A DNA stretch of 64,000 nucleotides from Companilactobacillus bobalius (GCF_009764355.1 NZ_LNUA01000032.1:682001-746000); one strand, 5' to 3'; shown: positions 1 to 8,728, numbered from the stretch's first letter. Numbers and translations: made by a program. Notes: generated by a model not told the origin, from the letters alone.

Positions 1-287
1 GCAGTGAAATAAGCTATTCCATAAGCAGCATAGAGAGCAATCATATCAATTGTACAGTGAAAAATTACTTCCATAACCCAACTCAATTCACGTGAATATG
101 GCAGCCAATTAGTAATGCCAAACATTTGTGCCATATAACCTGTTTTAGTTAAAAATGCGAACTTAATAACATCGGCAAAACTGCCTAATAACATAATCGG
201 AAATAATAGCGTTAAAGTATTACGAACAGCACTCGCAACTTTAGTGTTACGAATCTGAGCAAAAGAATTCAATAAACGAGTGACCAT
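1..287 (-). CDS. N-terminal part of a PTS EIIC-like membrane protein (runs off window)
   Basis: The frame is open from an ATG at 285-287 to the left edge, giving about 95 residues. A good GAGGGG ribosome binding site lies just upstream on the minus strand. The start (MVTRLLNSFAQIRNTKVA) is followed by hydrophobic stretches, one around residues 25-45 containing FPIMLLGSF and another near the window edge. This resembles the N-terminus of cellobiose/lactose-type EIIC domains, including EIIC-like domains that precede EAL domains in some lactobacilli. Family assignment from so short a piece is tentative. The gene is transcribed away from the rest of the window. Confidence 0.5.
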   Translation of the reverse strand, partial: MVTRLLNSFAQIRNTKVASAVRNTLTLLFPIMLLGSFADVIKFAFLTKTGYMAQMFGITNWLPYSRELSWVMEVIFHCTIDMIALYAAYGIAYFT

Positions 288-517
288 GTTTACCCCTCTT
301 AACTATTCAACAAAGTATGTTCGTTATTCAATTTTATATTATTGACTTCTTATCAATTTTTATCCATAAAAAACACCCAAATTATCTGAAAAAAATGAGT
401 TTATCTAACAATAAATTACACAAAAAATGGAATATCTTGTTGATCAAGATAAACATGGAACATACTTAAAATAAATAGAAGCAGGTAACCAAAACTGATT
501 ACCTGCCTCTATTTTCC

Positions 518-796
518 CTAATACGGTTTTACTTTACTGCCGTAAATCTCATTACCATCGTAAACTGCATCGTTAACAGAGAATTTGTTGTCATCCAATA
601 ATTTAATATCACTACCGATCCAATACCAGCCCGGAGTCAATGATGTTAATCCCAAGTGTGGACGTTGGAAGACGTGAGTCTCCATATAATACATCTTACT
701 CTTAGCAAATCTCACTTGATTGTTATCATAATTTACTCGTAGGTAAAAATTTGGTAACAAAAGAACTGATTTAACACGTGGTGTCTCTTCATCCAT
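518..796 (-). CDS. hypothetical protein, 92 aa
   Basis: This short, soluble, Tyr/Asp/Lys-rich protein has no signal peptide or membrane segment, and I do not recognise the family. The frame opens further upstream at a TTG, but the AAAGGGGAAG there is clearly the ribosome binding site, so the ATG at 794-796 (MDEETPRVK) is chosen. It appears monocistronic. A cre-like sequence lies about 50 bp upstream at 847-860. Confidence 0.6.
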   Translation of the reverse strand: MDEETPRVKSVLLLPNFYLRVNYDNNQVRFAKSKMYYMETHVFQRPHLGLTSLTPGWYWIGSDIKLLDDNKFSVNDAVYDGNEIYGSKVKPY

Positions 797-846
797 TCTA
801 TCTTCCCCTTTCAATCTTTAATAAATTTAATATAACATTAATTTTT

Positions 847-860
847 AGAAACCGCTTTCA
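847..860 (+). promoter_or_regulatory. cre-like site (CcpA)
   Basis: AGAAACCGCTTTCA matches the cre consensus TGNAANCGNWNNCA at all fixed positions except the first. It lies in the region between the 92-aa gene and the exporter leader, so it could serve either promoter. This is a sequence match only. Confidence 0.35.
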
Positions 861-959
861 AACATTGAATAGAAAATACATCCGTTATAAATTTATTTGT
901 AAGTTTTCAATAAGTCTTATATCATGATAAGTATACTTTATAGAAATCAGGTGAAAACC

Positions 960-1025
960 ATGAATTTAACTAACATCATGGCTTGTATGCCCGCAAATGA
1001 TGCAGGACGTTTTTCAGCAAAATAA
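960..1025 (+). CDS. 21-aa leader peptide upstream of a drug exporter
   Basis: ATG at 960-962 follows a weak AGGTGA site and encodes MNLTNIMACMPANDAGRFSAK, ending at TAA 1023-1025. The stop lies 16 nt before the start codon of the Bcr/CflA exporter. Codons Gly16 to Ser19 (1005-1016) form the left arm of a perfect 12-bp inverted repeat whose right arm covers the exporter start. This is the arrangement used by erm/cat-type leader peptides, where a stalled ribosome opens the downstream start. Function is inferred; the peptide itself matches no leader I know. Confidence 0.55.
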   Translation: MNLTNIMACMPANDAGRFSAK

Positions 1026-1054
1026 AATTTAGGAGTCTAAAATGAAAAACGTCC
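1005..1054 (+). promoter_or_regulatory. translational attenuator hairpin over the exporter start
   Basis: GGACGTTTTTCA (1005-1016) is the exact reverse complement of TGAAAAACGTCC (1043-1054), giving a 12-bp stem. The 26-nt loop holds the ribosome binding site AGGAG (1031-1035). The right arm contains the last two bases of the exporter ATG and its next codons. A smaller inverted repeat, CATCAT (974-979) and ATGATG (997-1002), lies earlier in the leader and could form an alternative structure. There is no T-tract after the stem, which argues for control of translation rather than transcription. Confidence 0.6.
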
Positions 1055-2217
1055 GTAACACCGTACCATCACTTTTATTGATCATTGTACTTGTGGGATT
1101 TCCTCAAATCAGCGAATCAATATTTACACCCGTTCTACCTCAAATCAGTTCTCAAATGAAGGTCAGCGCTGGAACCTCTCAATTAACAATGAGTATTTAC
1201 TTTGTTGCCTTTGCCATCGGAGTTCTCTTTTGGGGTCAATTATCTGATAAAATTGGCCGTCGTTTGGCTATGTTAATCGGAATCATCTTTTATTTACTAG
1301 GAAACTTTGGTTTATTACTGAGTTCTAATTTCAATTACTTATTAGTGGCCCGCTTTGTTCAAGCTTTTGGAGCTAGTGTTGGCTCAGTCGTCACACAAAC
1401 TATCATGCGTGAAAGTTTTTCTGGTATTGCCAGTACCAAAGTTTTCTCCAAGGTTGGAGCCGCAATGGCTTTGTCACCCGCTTTTGGTCCACTAATTGGT
1501 GGACTAATTCAGACCTATCTAGGTTATAAAAATGTTTTCAGTTTTTTAATCGCCATGGCCGTGACCACATTACTTTATGCTTATTACCGTCTGCCGGAAA
1601 CGATTGATCGTGAAAATATTCAAGAAGTCTCACTACTCAAAGTAACTTTTAGACTATTAAAAGATCCAATCGTGTGGGTTTACAGTATTCTAATTGGCGG
1701 AATAAATGGCATCTTATTCGGTTATTACTCCGAGGCACCATTTATCTTTACCAAACATTTCCACTACTCTTCAATCCAATATGGAAGTTTAGGCATGTCT
1801 TTGGCACTAGCCAGTTTGTTGGGTGCCATTTTAGTCAACTTCCTAGCCAAGTACATCAAAGCCAAATATATCGGTTTGATTGGACTTACTTTTAGCAGTA
1901 TTTCGGCCTTACTTTTAGTAATTAGTCTCCAATTCGATAGCTCATTTTTAATGATTATTGGATTCTTCCTGATTTTTCTAGGCTTGAATACGACATTACC
2001 AATTGCCTTAAATCTAGCTCTAAAGGGTTATGAAGATGTTATTGGCAGTGCCAGTGGTTTATTCAGTTTCGGTTATTATTTGATCGTCAGTGGATTAACT
2101 TATCTAGTGAGTTTCATTCACAATGGAACTATTCTTTCACTACCATTATCTATCCTTGCCACAAGTTTGATCATGTTAATAGCTTACTTGCCAATTGCAC
2201 GAAAAAATAATTTATAA
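1042..2217 (+). CDS. Bcr/CflA-family MFS drug efflux transporter
   Basis: This 391-aa protein has twelve predicted membrane segments, the normal length for drug:H+ antiporters of the Bcr/CflA group. The MFS motif A is visible as WGQLSDKIGRR near residues 62-72, and the segment VARFVQAFGASVGS is typical of this subfamily. It should export drugs or small metabolites across the cytoplasmic membrane. The start has an AGGAG site seven bases upstream. The gene sits behind a leader peptide and a hairpin that would block this start, so expression is probably induced through translation of the leader. A bidirectional terminator follows. Confidence 0.85.
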   Translation: MKNVRNTVPSLLLIIVLVGFPQISESIFTPVLPQISSQMKVSAGTSQLTMSIYFVAFAIGVLFWGQLSDKIGRRLAMLIGIIFYLLGNFGLLLSSNFNYLLVARFVQAFGASVGSVVTQTIMRESFSGIASTKVFSKVGAAMALSPAFGPLIGGLIQTYLGYKNVFSFLIAMAVTTLLYAYYRLPETIDRENIQEVSLLKVTFRLLKDPIVWVYSILIGGINGILFGYYSEAPFIFTKHFHYSSIQYGSLGMSLALASLLGAILVNFLAKYIKAKYIGLIGLTFSSISALLLVISLQFDSSFLMIIGFFLIFLGLNTTLPIALNLALKGYEDVIGSASGLFSFGYYLIVSGLTYLVSFIHNGTILSLPLSILATSLIMLIAYLPIARKNNL

Positions 2218-2220
2218 ACT

Positions 2221-2262
2221 AAAAATGGATCATAGAAGATTTTCTCTTATGATCCATTTTTA
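2221..2262. terminator. bidirectional terminator
   Basis: Arms AAAAATGGATCATA and TATGATCCATTTTT form a long A/T-flanked stem between the convergent exporter and EAL genes. It would stop transcription from both sides. Confidence 0.75.
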
Positions 2263-2961
2263 TATATTTTTCATTTCGTTAGAATCACCAATCAACGGCA
2301 ACAACTGTGGCTTTCCATAATAATAGCCTTGGCGGAAATTAATTCCCAATTTATTGCTGATTTCATCATCCTCAGAATCTTCAATTCCTTCGAGAATTAA
2401 ACGTTGTCCATATTCAGTACTAATACCTTTCCAGGCGCGAAGTTTTTCACGTAAATTAGGATCTTCAATATTTGAACGAAAGTTTTGCAAAGCAAATTTT
2501 AGTTCTGAAGCTAATGGCAAGAAACTACGTACACTATCAAAACTATTGTCGCCAGTTCCTACGTCATCCAATGAAATTTGCATGCCATGTTCCATAAAAT
2601 TACGTAAATAAGGTACCAGGCTGGAATCACAATATTGTTGTGGTCCTTGCTCTTCAGTCAGTTCTACAACAAGTTTAGTGGGATACAGTTGCATCTGACT
2701 CTTAATGATAGCCTTAGCCATTTGCGTATCCATCAATTGTTCACGGCTAACATTTACAGAACAATATTGAACCTTTTTCCCCAATATTTTAGTTGTCTCA
2801 ACCAACAACTTTGCGTTCACATTCAAGTCAATATCGACAAAAGATTCGGGAAGTCGCCAGCCGTCTGGAGTCCATTGCTTGATTAAAAGTTCATAACCAA
2901 AAATAGAATGAGTTCTTACATCTATTTGTGGTTGTACAAAATAACGATAAATCGGTTTCAA
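2260..2961 (-). CDS. EAL-domain protein
   Basis: The 233-aa protein is a stand-alone EAL domain. Recognisable motifs are YELLIKQ (the EAL signature, with K where active enzymes usually have R), VNVSREQL, VELTEE, LDDVGTGDNSF and LEGIEDSEDDE, then QGYYYGKP near the C-terminus. Active c-di-GMP phosphodiesterases normally show ExLxR and a KxD motif. Here the latter reads LKFAL, so catalytic activity is doubtful and a binding or scaffold role is possible. No signal peptide or GGDEF domain is present. Confidence 0.75.
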   Translation of the reverse strand: MKPIYRYFVQPQIDVRTHSIFGYELLIKQWTPDGWRLPESFVDIDLNVNAKLLVETTKILGKKVQYCSVNVSREQLMDTQMAKAIIKSQMQLYPTKLVVELTEEQGPQQYCDSSLVPYLRNFMEHGMQISLDDVGTGDNSFDSVRSFLPLASELKFALQNFRSNIEDPNLREKLRAWKGISTEYGQRLILEGIEDSEDDEISNKLGINFRQGYYYGKPQLLPLIGDSNEMKNI

Positions 2962-3115
2962 TATTACATCGCCTTCTAAATTTAAAATAAAGTATTAATT
3001 CTCTACAATTTTGATATTAAACGTCTATACTTTAAGTATACTATAAGTTAGAATAAATAAATAAATTTATGAAAATTGATAAATGTAAAAATAATAGAAA
3101 AGTCGTGGTAATTGA

Positions 3116-4474
3116 ATGAAAGTAGCCATTATAGGATGCACTCACGCAGGTATTTCTGCCATGAATCAATGCTTGAAATATTATCCAGATGCAGAGATTA
3201 CAAATTATTGATAAAACGCAGACATATCCTATTTATCCTGTGCAACTTACTTGCATATTGGCGGCGCTGTAAAAGATTTAGGAGACGTTTTTTACGCTAT
3301 CCCAGAAGAATTTGTTAAAAAAGGTGTTCACATGCGTATGCAACATGACGTCATTAAAATTGATGCTCAAGCTCACACTATTTTGGCTCAGAACTTGAAA
3401 ACACGTGAATTTCTTCATGATAAGTACGATAAACTTATCATGGCAACAGGTTCAAGAACAAGTATTCCTGTCATCGCAGGAATTGAAAATCCCAAAGTCA
3501 TGTTATGTAAAACTTGCAATCAAGCCCATCACCTTTCCGAAACTTCTAAAAATAACCATAAGATTGCCGTTTTAGGCGGTGGTTATGCTGGTGTTGAATT
3601 AGCTGAAGGTTTCGTCAAGTCTGGACATGAAGTTGTATTATTCCAAAGAAATAAACAACTATTGGATGAGTATGTTGACGCAACTATTTCTGATCGAGTT
3701 AAGAAACTTTTAGAGGATAATCATGTCAATGTTTTGACTGGTACCGACGTAACTCGATTCAGTGATACTGAAGACAAGCATATCAAGATTTCAACTGAGA
3801 ATAGCGAATATATTGTCGATATGGTAGCTATCAGTCCAGGGGTTCTTCCACAATCCGACTTACTTAAAGGTCAAGTTAATATTGCTAAAAATGGTGCCAT
3901 CATCACTAACGCTTACATGCAAACATCTGATCCTAATATTTTTGCTGCCGGAGATGTTACTGAAATCCAATACAATCCAACTTTAACTTCCAAGTATATT
4001 CCTTTGGCATCCCATGCTGTTCGTCAAGGCACTCTGGCTGGCATGAATCTTTTCAAACGTCGTCGTAAATCAATGGGCAGTCAAGCAACTAGTGGTATGT
4101 TGTTATTCGGTCAAACAATTGCTTGTACCGGTCTCACTCTAGACGCTGCTAAAGAGGCTAATTATGATGCTCATCATGTTTTCTTCGAAAGCAATTATCG
4201 TCCTGACTTTATGCCAACCAATACTAAAATAAATATCGAATTAGTCTATGACCGCAAAAGTCGTCGTGTCCTAGGTGCTCAATTTATGAGTTCTCATGAA
4301 GTCGTACAATCAGATCTTTCGTCTTTTAATATTCATTAATTTTATAAATGAACCGAAGACTTAATGTATGTTGATATGCTCTTCTCACCTAACTTTGATG
4401 AGCCCTTCAATTACCTTAATTTAGTTGCTCAAAAGGCAATTGATAAGGAAATAGATTATTGGGGTATGGATTAA
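3116..4474 (+). pseudogene. nox: NADH oxidase / CoA-disulfide reductase family flavoprotein, interrupted
   Basis: The gene starts at ATG 3116 (MKVAIIGCTHAG, the FAD-binding start typical of water-forming NADH oxidases). An NAD-binding IAVLGGGYAGVELAEG, an FAD motif NIFAAGDV and a C-terminal DMLFSPNFDEPFNYLNL follow. It is broken twice. An extra A near 3202-3204 shifts the frame, exposing TGA at 3209-3211. A second shift near 3237-3240 restores it, so the segment between reads IIDKTQTYPIYP only in frame +1. Near the end, two in-frame stops (4337-4339 TAA and 4349-4351 TGA) precede the normal C-terminus in the same frame. As written no full protein can be made. An enzyme of this type would consume O2 and regenerate NAD+. 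Confidence 0.8.
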
Positions 4475-4483
4475 ATCAACGAA

Positions 4484-4522
4484 AAAAAATAAAGATACGA
4501 TTATGTATCTTTATTTTTTTAC
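4484..4522. terminator. bidirectional terminator
   Basis: AATAAAGATAC and GTATCTTTATT pair around a short loop, with A-runs on one side and T-runs on the other. The element lies between the convergent NADH oxidase and immunity-like genes. Confidence 0.7.
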
Positions 4523-4527
4523 ACTTT

Positions 4528-4815
4528 TTATTCCATACCTGTAGGTAACTTTTGATAAGCACGACCATGTGTGTCATTGATTGTTGCTTGATACAAAGTA
4601 TCAATAGCAGCTGGGCCACCAACATGTCCCATTCCCCAATATTGTAGTGATTTATTTAGATTAGCAGCTACTTGATGGTAGTTGTTTGTGGACTTCAATT
4701 GTTTAGCACTCTTAATTAGAAGGTCCATCAATTCCGAATTTTTTTGAACTTCTTTATCTTGACTTGCAACATGAATTGCTTCCATCAAGGCTTCAGCAGG
4801 TTCTACATTTGCCAT
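4528..4815 (-). CDS. small helical protein resembling enterocin A-type bacteriocin immunity proteins
   Basis: The 95-aa protein is helical, without signal peptide, and starts at an ATG with an AAGGGGAT ribosome binding site. The pattern of a DKEV.KN.ELMDLLIKSAKQL helix followed by GGPAAIDTLYQA recalls the pediocin-like immunity family, which protects the cell membrane receptor from class IIa bacteriocins. No bacteriocin structural gene is visible next to it, so it would be an orphan immunity gene. The assignment rests on pattern only. Confidence 0.45.
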   Translation of the reverse strand: MANVEPAEALMEAIHVASQDKEVQKNSELMDLLIKSAKQLKSTNNYHQVAANLNKSLQYWGMGHVGGPAAIDTLYQATINDTHGRAYQKLPTGME

Positions 4816-5057
4816 AATCTAAAATCCCCTTTCATAACATGTAAAGGTTAACATTAGTATCTTTTTATCGTCAATACTTAGTTGACGGATTGCCAATCTT
4901 TCAAATTTATTTCTGTTAATTAATAGCTATACCAATTGACAATCTCTCATGTTATCCCCTTTCTGATATGATGCGTTATTATGTTTCCGATAACAGGATA
5001 TTAGGTAGCTTGTTATTAATTCATTACTTGATAAATGTATCTTTGGGAGATAATATT

Positions 5058-5480
5058 ATGAAACTATTTAACAAATGTCTATTATTAACTTCTCTTTTTA
5101 CAATTGGTTTAGTTCCAACAATTTCAACTATACCTGCTCAAGCAGCTTCCACTACTAAGGAATGTGATGTTAAAAAGCTCAATGAAAAAGATCTCTACTT
5201 CCTCGTTGGCAAGGATGAACTAGTTAAAGCTAAAGGTGTTGAAATAATTACTAATAATTCACATGATGTAGACGAAATGGATGAAATAACCTCATCCAGC
5301 GATTATATGGTTAAAGTATTGGTTCCTAAAACTGCCACATACAATCTTAAAGGAACCAAATTATCACACACTTTGTCACAAGGAACTGTTTGTTCATTAG
5401 GCGGTCAAAAGAAATTTGCCGAGAAAACTTATTATAAAGTAGGTGCTGAACACTTTGTTCCCATGACAGAGGTCTACTAA
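5058..5480 (+). CDS. small secreted protein with SH3/SLAP-like C-terminal half
   Basis: The start at ATG 5058 (MKLFNKCLLL) has a GGGAG site and gives 140 aa. A signal peptide with cleavage after AQA near residue 27 is clear. The mature protein is Lys-rich. Its C-terminal part (YNLKGTKLSHTLSQGT, then TYYKVGAEHFVPMTEVY) has the strand pattern of the wall-binding SH3-like or SLAP repeats of lactobacilli. The two cysteines of the mature part could form a disulfide. No enzymatic domain is visible. Confidence 0.6.
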   Translation: MKLFNKCLLLTSLFTIGLVPTISTIPAQAASTTKECDVKKLNEKDLYFLVGKDELVKAKGVEIITNNSHDVDEMDEITSSSDYMVKVLVPKTATYNLKGTKLSHTLSQGTVCSLGGQKKFAEKTYYKVGAEHFVPMTEVY

Positions 5481-5502
5481 ATAATAAATGAATTTCATTT
5501 TT

Positions 5503-5530
5503 AAAACGACTATGATTAGTCGTTTTTTAT
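5503..5530 (+). terminator. intrinsic terminator
   Basis: AAAACGACTA and TAGTCGTTTT form a stem followed by T-rich sequence, just after the small secreted protein gene. Confidence 0.75.
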
Positions 5531-5623
5531 TTTAGAATTGTCACTAACCACTTTCAAAACTGTCCGCTAATGATTAACTTTCGATGATAGACTACGCCTA
5601 TCAATTAATTAACGAGGGCCATT

Positions 5624-6754
5624 ATGAAATCCACTAGAACAACTATTAGTATTCTTAGTCTTTCCACGGTTAGTAACATAACTACTGTTATTACAGGAGT
5701 TATTCCCCAATTAAGACGGGAATTTCCCAACATACCAACAACCATGATTGAATGGCTAGTCACTATTGCCAATTTCAGTGCTTTGCTAACGATATTGCCT
5801 AATCCTTTTCTCAGCCGAAAATTAGGTATTAAAAAAGTTGTTATTATTGGACTACTTATTAGTGCTACTGCCGGAATAATACCTGCTTTCAGTAATAATT
5901 TTCTACTGATAATGTGCAGTCGTTTTATTCTAGGATTAGGTGTGGGCCTCTTTTCACCACACGCTATCAGTCTAATTGCTCACAACTATAGTGGTGAGTT
6001 TCGGGCCAAATTATTAGGGTATCAAACAGGTTTAACAGCTCTAGGCAATGCAATTTTACTAGGTTTAGCTGGATTACTAGTGGGAATCTGGCATGCGGTT
6101 TTTGGACTTTATTTGATTCTTATTTTTATTGCCATTCTAATTGGTCTCTTCGTACCCGAACCAGAGAAACCTTCCATAGAGACTAAGAATTCAAAAGTCA
6201 AACTTCCTTGGCAAAAATGGCAACTAATTATCCTAACCTTTATCACTTATCTATTAATTTGGGGTGTACAGTTAAAATTACGCTAACCAAAATTATATCA
6301 TACAAAATAATGATTTAAAGTATGACCAATCATATCCTAAATTAAATTTAACTTCTTTAAACTAGAATACGTACTGTTTGGGACTCTACATAAGAAAATT
6401 CACCGTTTTACTTTAACGATGGGTTATTTAGGGGCTACCCTTACTGTTCTGATTTTATGGGCTACCGATACCAGTTACATTGCAATTACAGCAGCTATTT
6501 TATTTAATTTTGTTTATTCATTTACAGGGCCCTATTTAGTTTTTGCTAGTAATCAAGGGCTAGAACCAGCACAGATTAATTCACTAAGTAGTTACTTGAC
6601 CGTTTCTACGATTATTAGTGCTTTCTTTGCTCCACTGATCTGGAATTATTTGGGAAACTTCGGACCTCAAAATTTGACTAGCAACGTATTACTCTGGATC
6701 ACAGTGACTCTCTTTATTATTTCCATTATTACCATCTTTCCTAAAAAATCATGA
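5624..6754 (+). pseudogene. MFS transporter, interrupted in the middle
   Basis: The first 221 codons (5624-6286) encode six membrane segments with MFS signatures such as RFILGLGVGLFSPHAIS. The last part, from about 6385 to 6754, resumes with FGTLHKKIHRFTL and the C-terminal segments. Between them the original frame has several stops. However, 6288-6371 reads openly in frame +1 (QNYIIQNNDLKYDQSYPKL and on). The gene therefore seems to carry one shift near 6285 and a compensating shift near 6372, returning to the starting frame. Substrate is unknown. The start has a GAGGG site. Confidence 0.7.
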
Positions 6755-6767
6755 GCAAACTATTTGC
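6755..6767. promoter_or_regulatory. inverted repeat near the promoter of the first HesB-like gene
   Basis: GCAAA-CTA-TTTGC is a perfect 5-bp-arm palindrome at a TTGCGC hexamer, which has a TAAATT hexamer 17 bp downstream. The paralogous gene carries a related element at 7328-7342, which suggests a shared regulator. A further 7-bp palindrome, TGTGCAA-N7-TTGCACA (6813-6833), lies in this gene's 5' UTR. Confidence 0.35.
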
Positions 6768-6863
6768 GCCTAAATTATATATGCTGTAAATTTATAAGTG
6801 TAATAAAGGTTGTGTGCAAATAGCAATTGCACAATCTATTTATCAATGGAAAGGATCTTAACT

Positions 6864-7271
6864 ATGAAAATCAACTTTAAAGATGAAGCACTAAAATATT
6901 TGGAAGACAAGATTCCAGCCGGTAGTACTGTTATTTTAACAACAGATGACGGTTCTAATAAATATTCCAGTCTAGGTGGTAGCTGTGCTATCGGTGATAA
7001 ATTTCAATTAGTTATTCTTAAAGATGCTGATCCTAAATATACTGTTCCAATCGAAAATAACGCTGGTTACAACTTGAGTACTGAAGAACAATACACTGAC
7101 TTCTTTACTGATGGTTTGAATATCTCACGTTGGCATAATGCTTTAGCTCTTAAAGATAATAGTGGTATTCTTGATGGTGCCCTATCAGTTGTTGACTGGA
7201 GAAATGTTAAACCTGAAACTGCCGAAGAACGTCACAACAAGATGGTTAAACTTGGCGATCAAATTTGCTAA
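6864..7271 (+). CDS. HesB/IscA-like iron-sulfur biosynthesis family protein, copy 1
   Basis: The 135-aa protein belongs to the small HesB-like 'Fe-S cluster biosynthesis' family of lactobacilli. It contains GGSCAIGDKFQ around residue 45 and ends in GDQIC. It therefore has two cysteines rather than the three of canonical A-type carriers, so a true cluster-carrier role is uncertain. ATG 6864 is chosen for its AAAGGA site; an upstream in-frame start has none. It is followed by an almost identical paralogue, clearly a tandem duplication. Confidence 0.65.
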   Translation: MKINFKDEALKYLEDKIPAGSTVILTTDDGSNKYSSLGGSCAIGDKFQLVILKDADPKYTVPIENNAGYNLSTEEQYTDFFTDGLNISRWHNALALKDNSGILDGALSVVDWRNVKPETAEERHNKMVKLGDQIC

Positions 7272-7276
7272 TAAAT

Positions 7277-7310
7277 TAAAAAAGATGTAATTGAATTGCA
7301 TCTTTTTCTT
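7277..7310 (+). terminator. intrinsic terminator
   Basis: AAAAAGATGTAAT pairs with ATTGCATCTTTTT, followed by T's, separating the two tandem paralogues into independent transcripts. Confidence 0.65.
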
Positions 7311-7327
7311 CAAAGCAAAAGATTGTG

Positions 7328-7366
7328 TGCAACTCATTTGCAATCAACTTAAATATAATGTATAGT
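7328..7366 (+). promoter_or_regulatory. promoter and palindrome of the second HesB-like gene
   Basis: TTGCAA (7338-7343) and TATAGT (7361-7366) are separated by 17 bp and form a good sigma-A promoter. The palindrome TGCAA-CTCAT-TTGCA (7328-7342) overlaps the -35 box. It resembles the element in front of the paralogue, so a repressor binding both is plausible. Confidence 0.45.
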
Positions 7367-7430
7367 AATACTTGTAATAAAGATTCAATCAAAAGAACTT
7401 TTAAATAAAAAATAAGCGAGGAAAACAACT

Positions 7431-7838
7431 ATGAAAATTAATATTAAAGATGAAGCACAAGCATATTTAGCAGAAAGAATTCCTAGTGGATTCCCAATGA
7501 TTCTTACAACAGATGATGGTTCAAACAAATATTCTAGTCTTGGTGGTAGTTGTGCTATCGGTGATAAATTTCAAATTGTCATTTTAAAAGATGAAGATCC
7601 TAAATATACCGTAGATCTTGAAAATGATGCTGGTTACGATTTGAAGACATCCCCTTCTGATGCCGACTTACTAACAGATGGTTTGAATATTTCACTATGG
7701 CATAATGCTCTAGCTCTTAAAGACAATAGTGGTATCCTTGACGGTGCCCTTTCAGTTGTTGATTGGAGAAACGTTAAACCTGAAACTGCTGAAGAACGTC
7801 GTGAAAAGATGGTTAAACTTGGTGACCAAATCTGTTAA
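7431..7838 (+). CDS. HesB/IscA-like iron-sulfur biosynthesis family protein, copy 2
   Basis: This copy is also 135 aa. It shares most residues with the gene upstream, including the GGSCAIGDKFQ segment, the DGLNIS.WHNALALKDNSGILDGALSVVDW core and the terminal GDQIC. The main differences lie at the N-terminus and in a central acidic stretch (residues 66-78). It has its own GCGAGG ribosome binding site, promoter and terminator. Two retained copies suggest dosage or differential expression; function is not established for this branch. Confidence 0.65.
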   Translation: MKINIKDEAQAYLAERIPSGFPMILTTDDGSNKYSSLGGSCAIGDKFQIVILKDEDPKYTVDLENDAGYDLKTSPSDADLLTDGLNISLWHNALALKDNSGILDGALSVVDWRNVKPETAEERREKMVKLGDQIC

Positions 7839-7852
7839 TCAAATTACATTTA

Positions 7853-7893
7853 AACAAAAGACTTAGGACAATTTTCCTAAGTCTTTTTTTTGC
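7853..7893 (+). terminator. intrinsic terminator
   Basis: AAAAGACTTAGGA and TCCTAAGTCTTTT form a strong stem with a run of eight T's. Confidence 0.85.
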
Positions 7894-7945
7894 GAACAAA
7901 TTTATCGGTATAATGTATGTAACATAATCTTTATGGAGGAATCAT

Positions 7946-8629
7946 ATGAAATATCCTATCTTACTATTCGACCTCGACAACACCATTCTTGACACTAAGG
8001 CCAACGCCGAAAAAGCTCTACACAAATTGTCAAAGCAAATTGACTTTCCCTTTACCGACGACCAAATTGCCTACTGGCATGAATTAAACGACGACCTCTG
8101 GGAAAAATTGGAACGCAAAGAAATTGAACGTGACGACCTTTTGAATACTCGTTTTGAATTATACTTTGATCATTTTGGTAAAAAAGTTGACGGTATTAAA
8201 GTTAATGCAACCTATCTCGAACTTTTTAAACTGGAAAATATTCTTATACCACACGCTAAGTCAGTTTTAGACACTTTGCATCAATCTCACCGTATCTTTG
8301 CGGTCTCAAACGGTACTAAAGAAAAGCAATATTCACAATTAACTCGCTCTAATCTATTGATTGACTTTGACGATTTATACTTATCCGAAGATCTTGGTTA
8401 CCAAAAGCCTGATCCTAATTTCTTCAAAGCTGTTATCGATAAAATTGGCGTTGATCAACAAAAAATGTTAGTTATTGGTGATTCATTAACAGCAGATATT
8501 TCTGGTGCCAATGCTGCTCATCTGGATTCCGTTTGGTTCAATCCTAAAGAGATTACTAATGAAACTACATTCAAAGAAACTTATGAGATCAAGGATTTAG
8601 ACCAATTAATTAAAATAACAAACCTATAA
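7946..8629 (+). CDS. yjjG: YjjG-type HAD nucleotidase
   Basis: The 227-aa HAD-superfamily protein shows motif I FDLDNTILDT (Asp9/Asp11), motif II VSNGT, a Lys in GYQKPDP and motif IV VIGDSLTADISGA. The length and the DLDNT form match the YjjG/YfnB branch, which dephosphorylates non-canonical pyrimidine and other 5'-nucleotides. The GGAGG site upstream of ATG 7946 supports the start. It appears monocistronic. Confidence 0.8.
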   Translation: MKYPILLFDLDNTILDTKANAEKALHKLSKQIDFPFTDDQIAYWHELNDDLWEKLERKEIERDDLLNTRFELYFDHFGKKVDGIKVNATYLELFKLENILIPHAKSVLDTLHQSHRIFAVSNGTKEKQYSQLTRSNLLIDFDDLYLSEDLGYQKPDPNFFKAVIDKIGVDQQKMLVIGDSLTADISGANAAHLDSVWFNPKEITNETTFKETYEIKDLDQLIKITNL

Positions 8630-8676
8630 AAAAGGTGTTCACATCAACCAGACCGGTTAATATGAACACCCTTTTA
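8628..8676. terminator. bidirectional terminator
   Basis: AAAAGGTGTTCA and TGAACACCCTTTT flank an inner AACC/GGTT stem, directly after the nucleotidase stop codon. A smaller CGATT-TTAG-AATCG hairpin at 8707-8720 probably ends the convergent ATPase transcript. Confidence 0.7.
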
Positions 8677-8728
8677 GCTTATAATCTTTTTTTAATAAAA
8701 GATAACGATTTTAGAATCGCTCTATTTA

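Noticed and set aside
6287..6418. The gap in the MFS gene could be an inverted segment.
   Set aside because: The reverse complement of the gap has stops in the frames I read and is not hydrophobic. The forward +1 frame reads well, so paired shifts explain it better.
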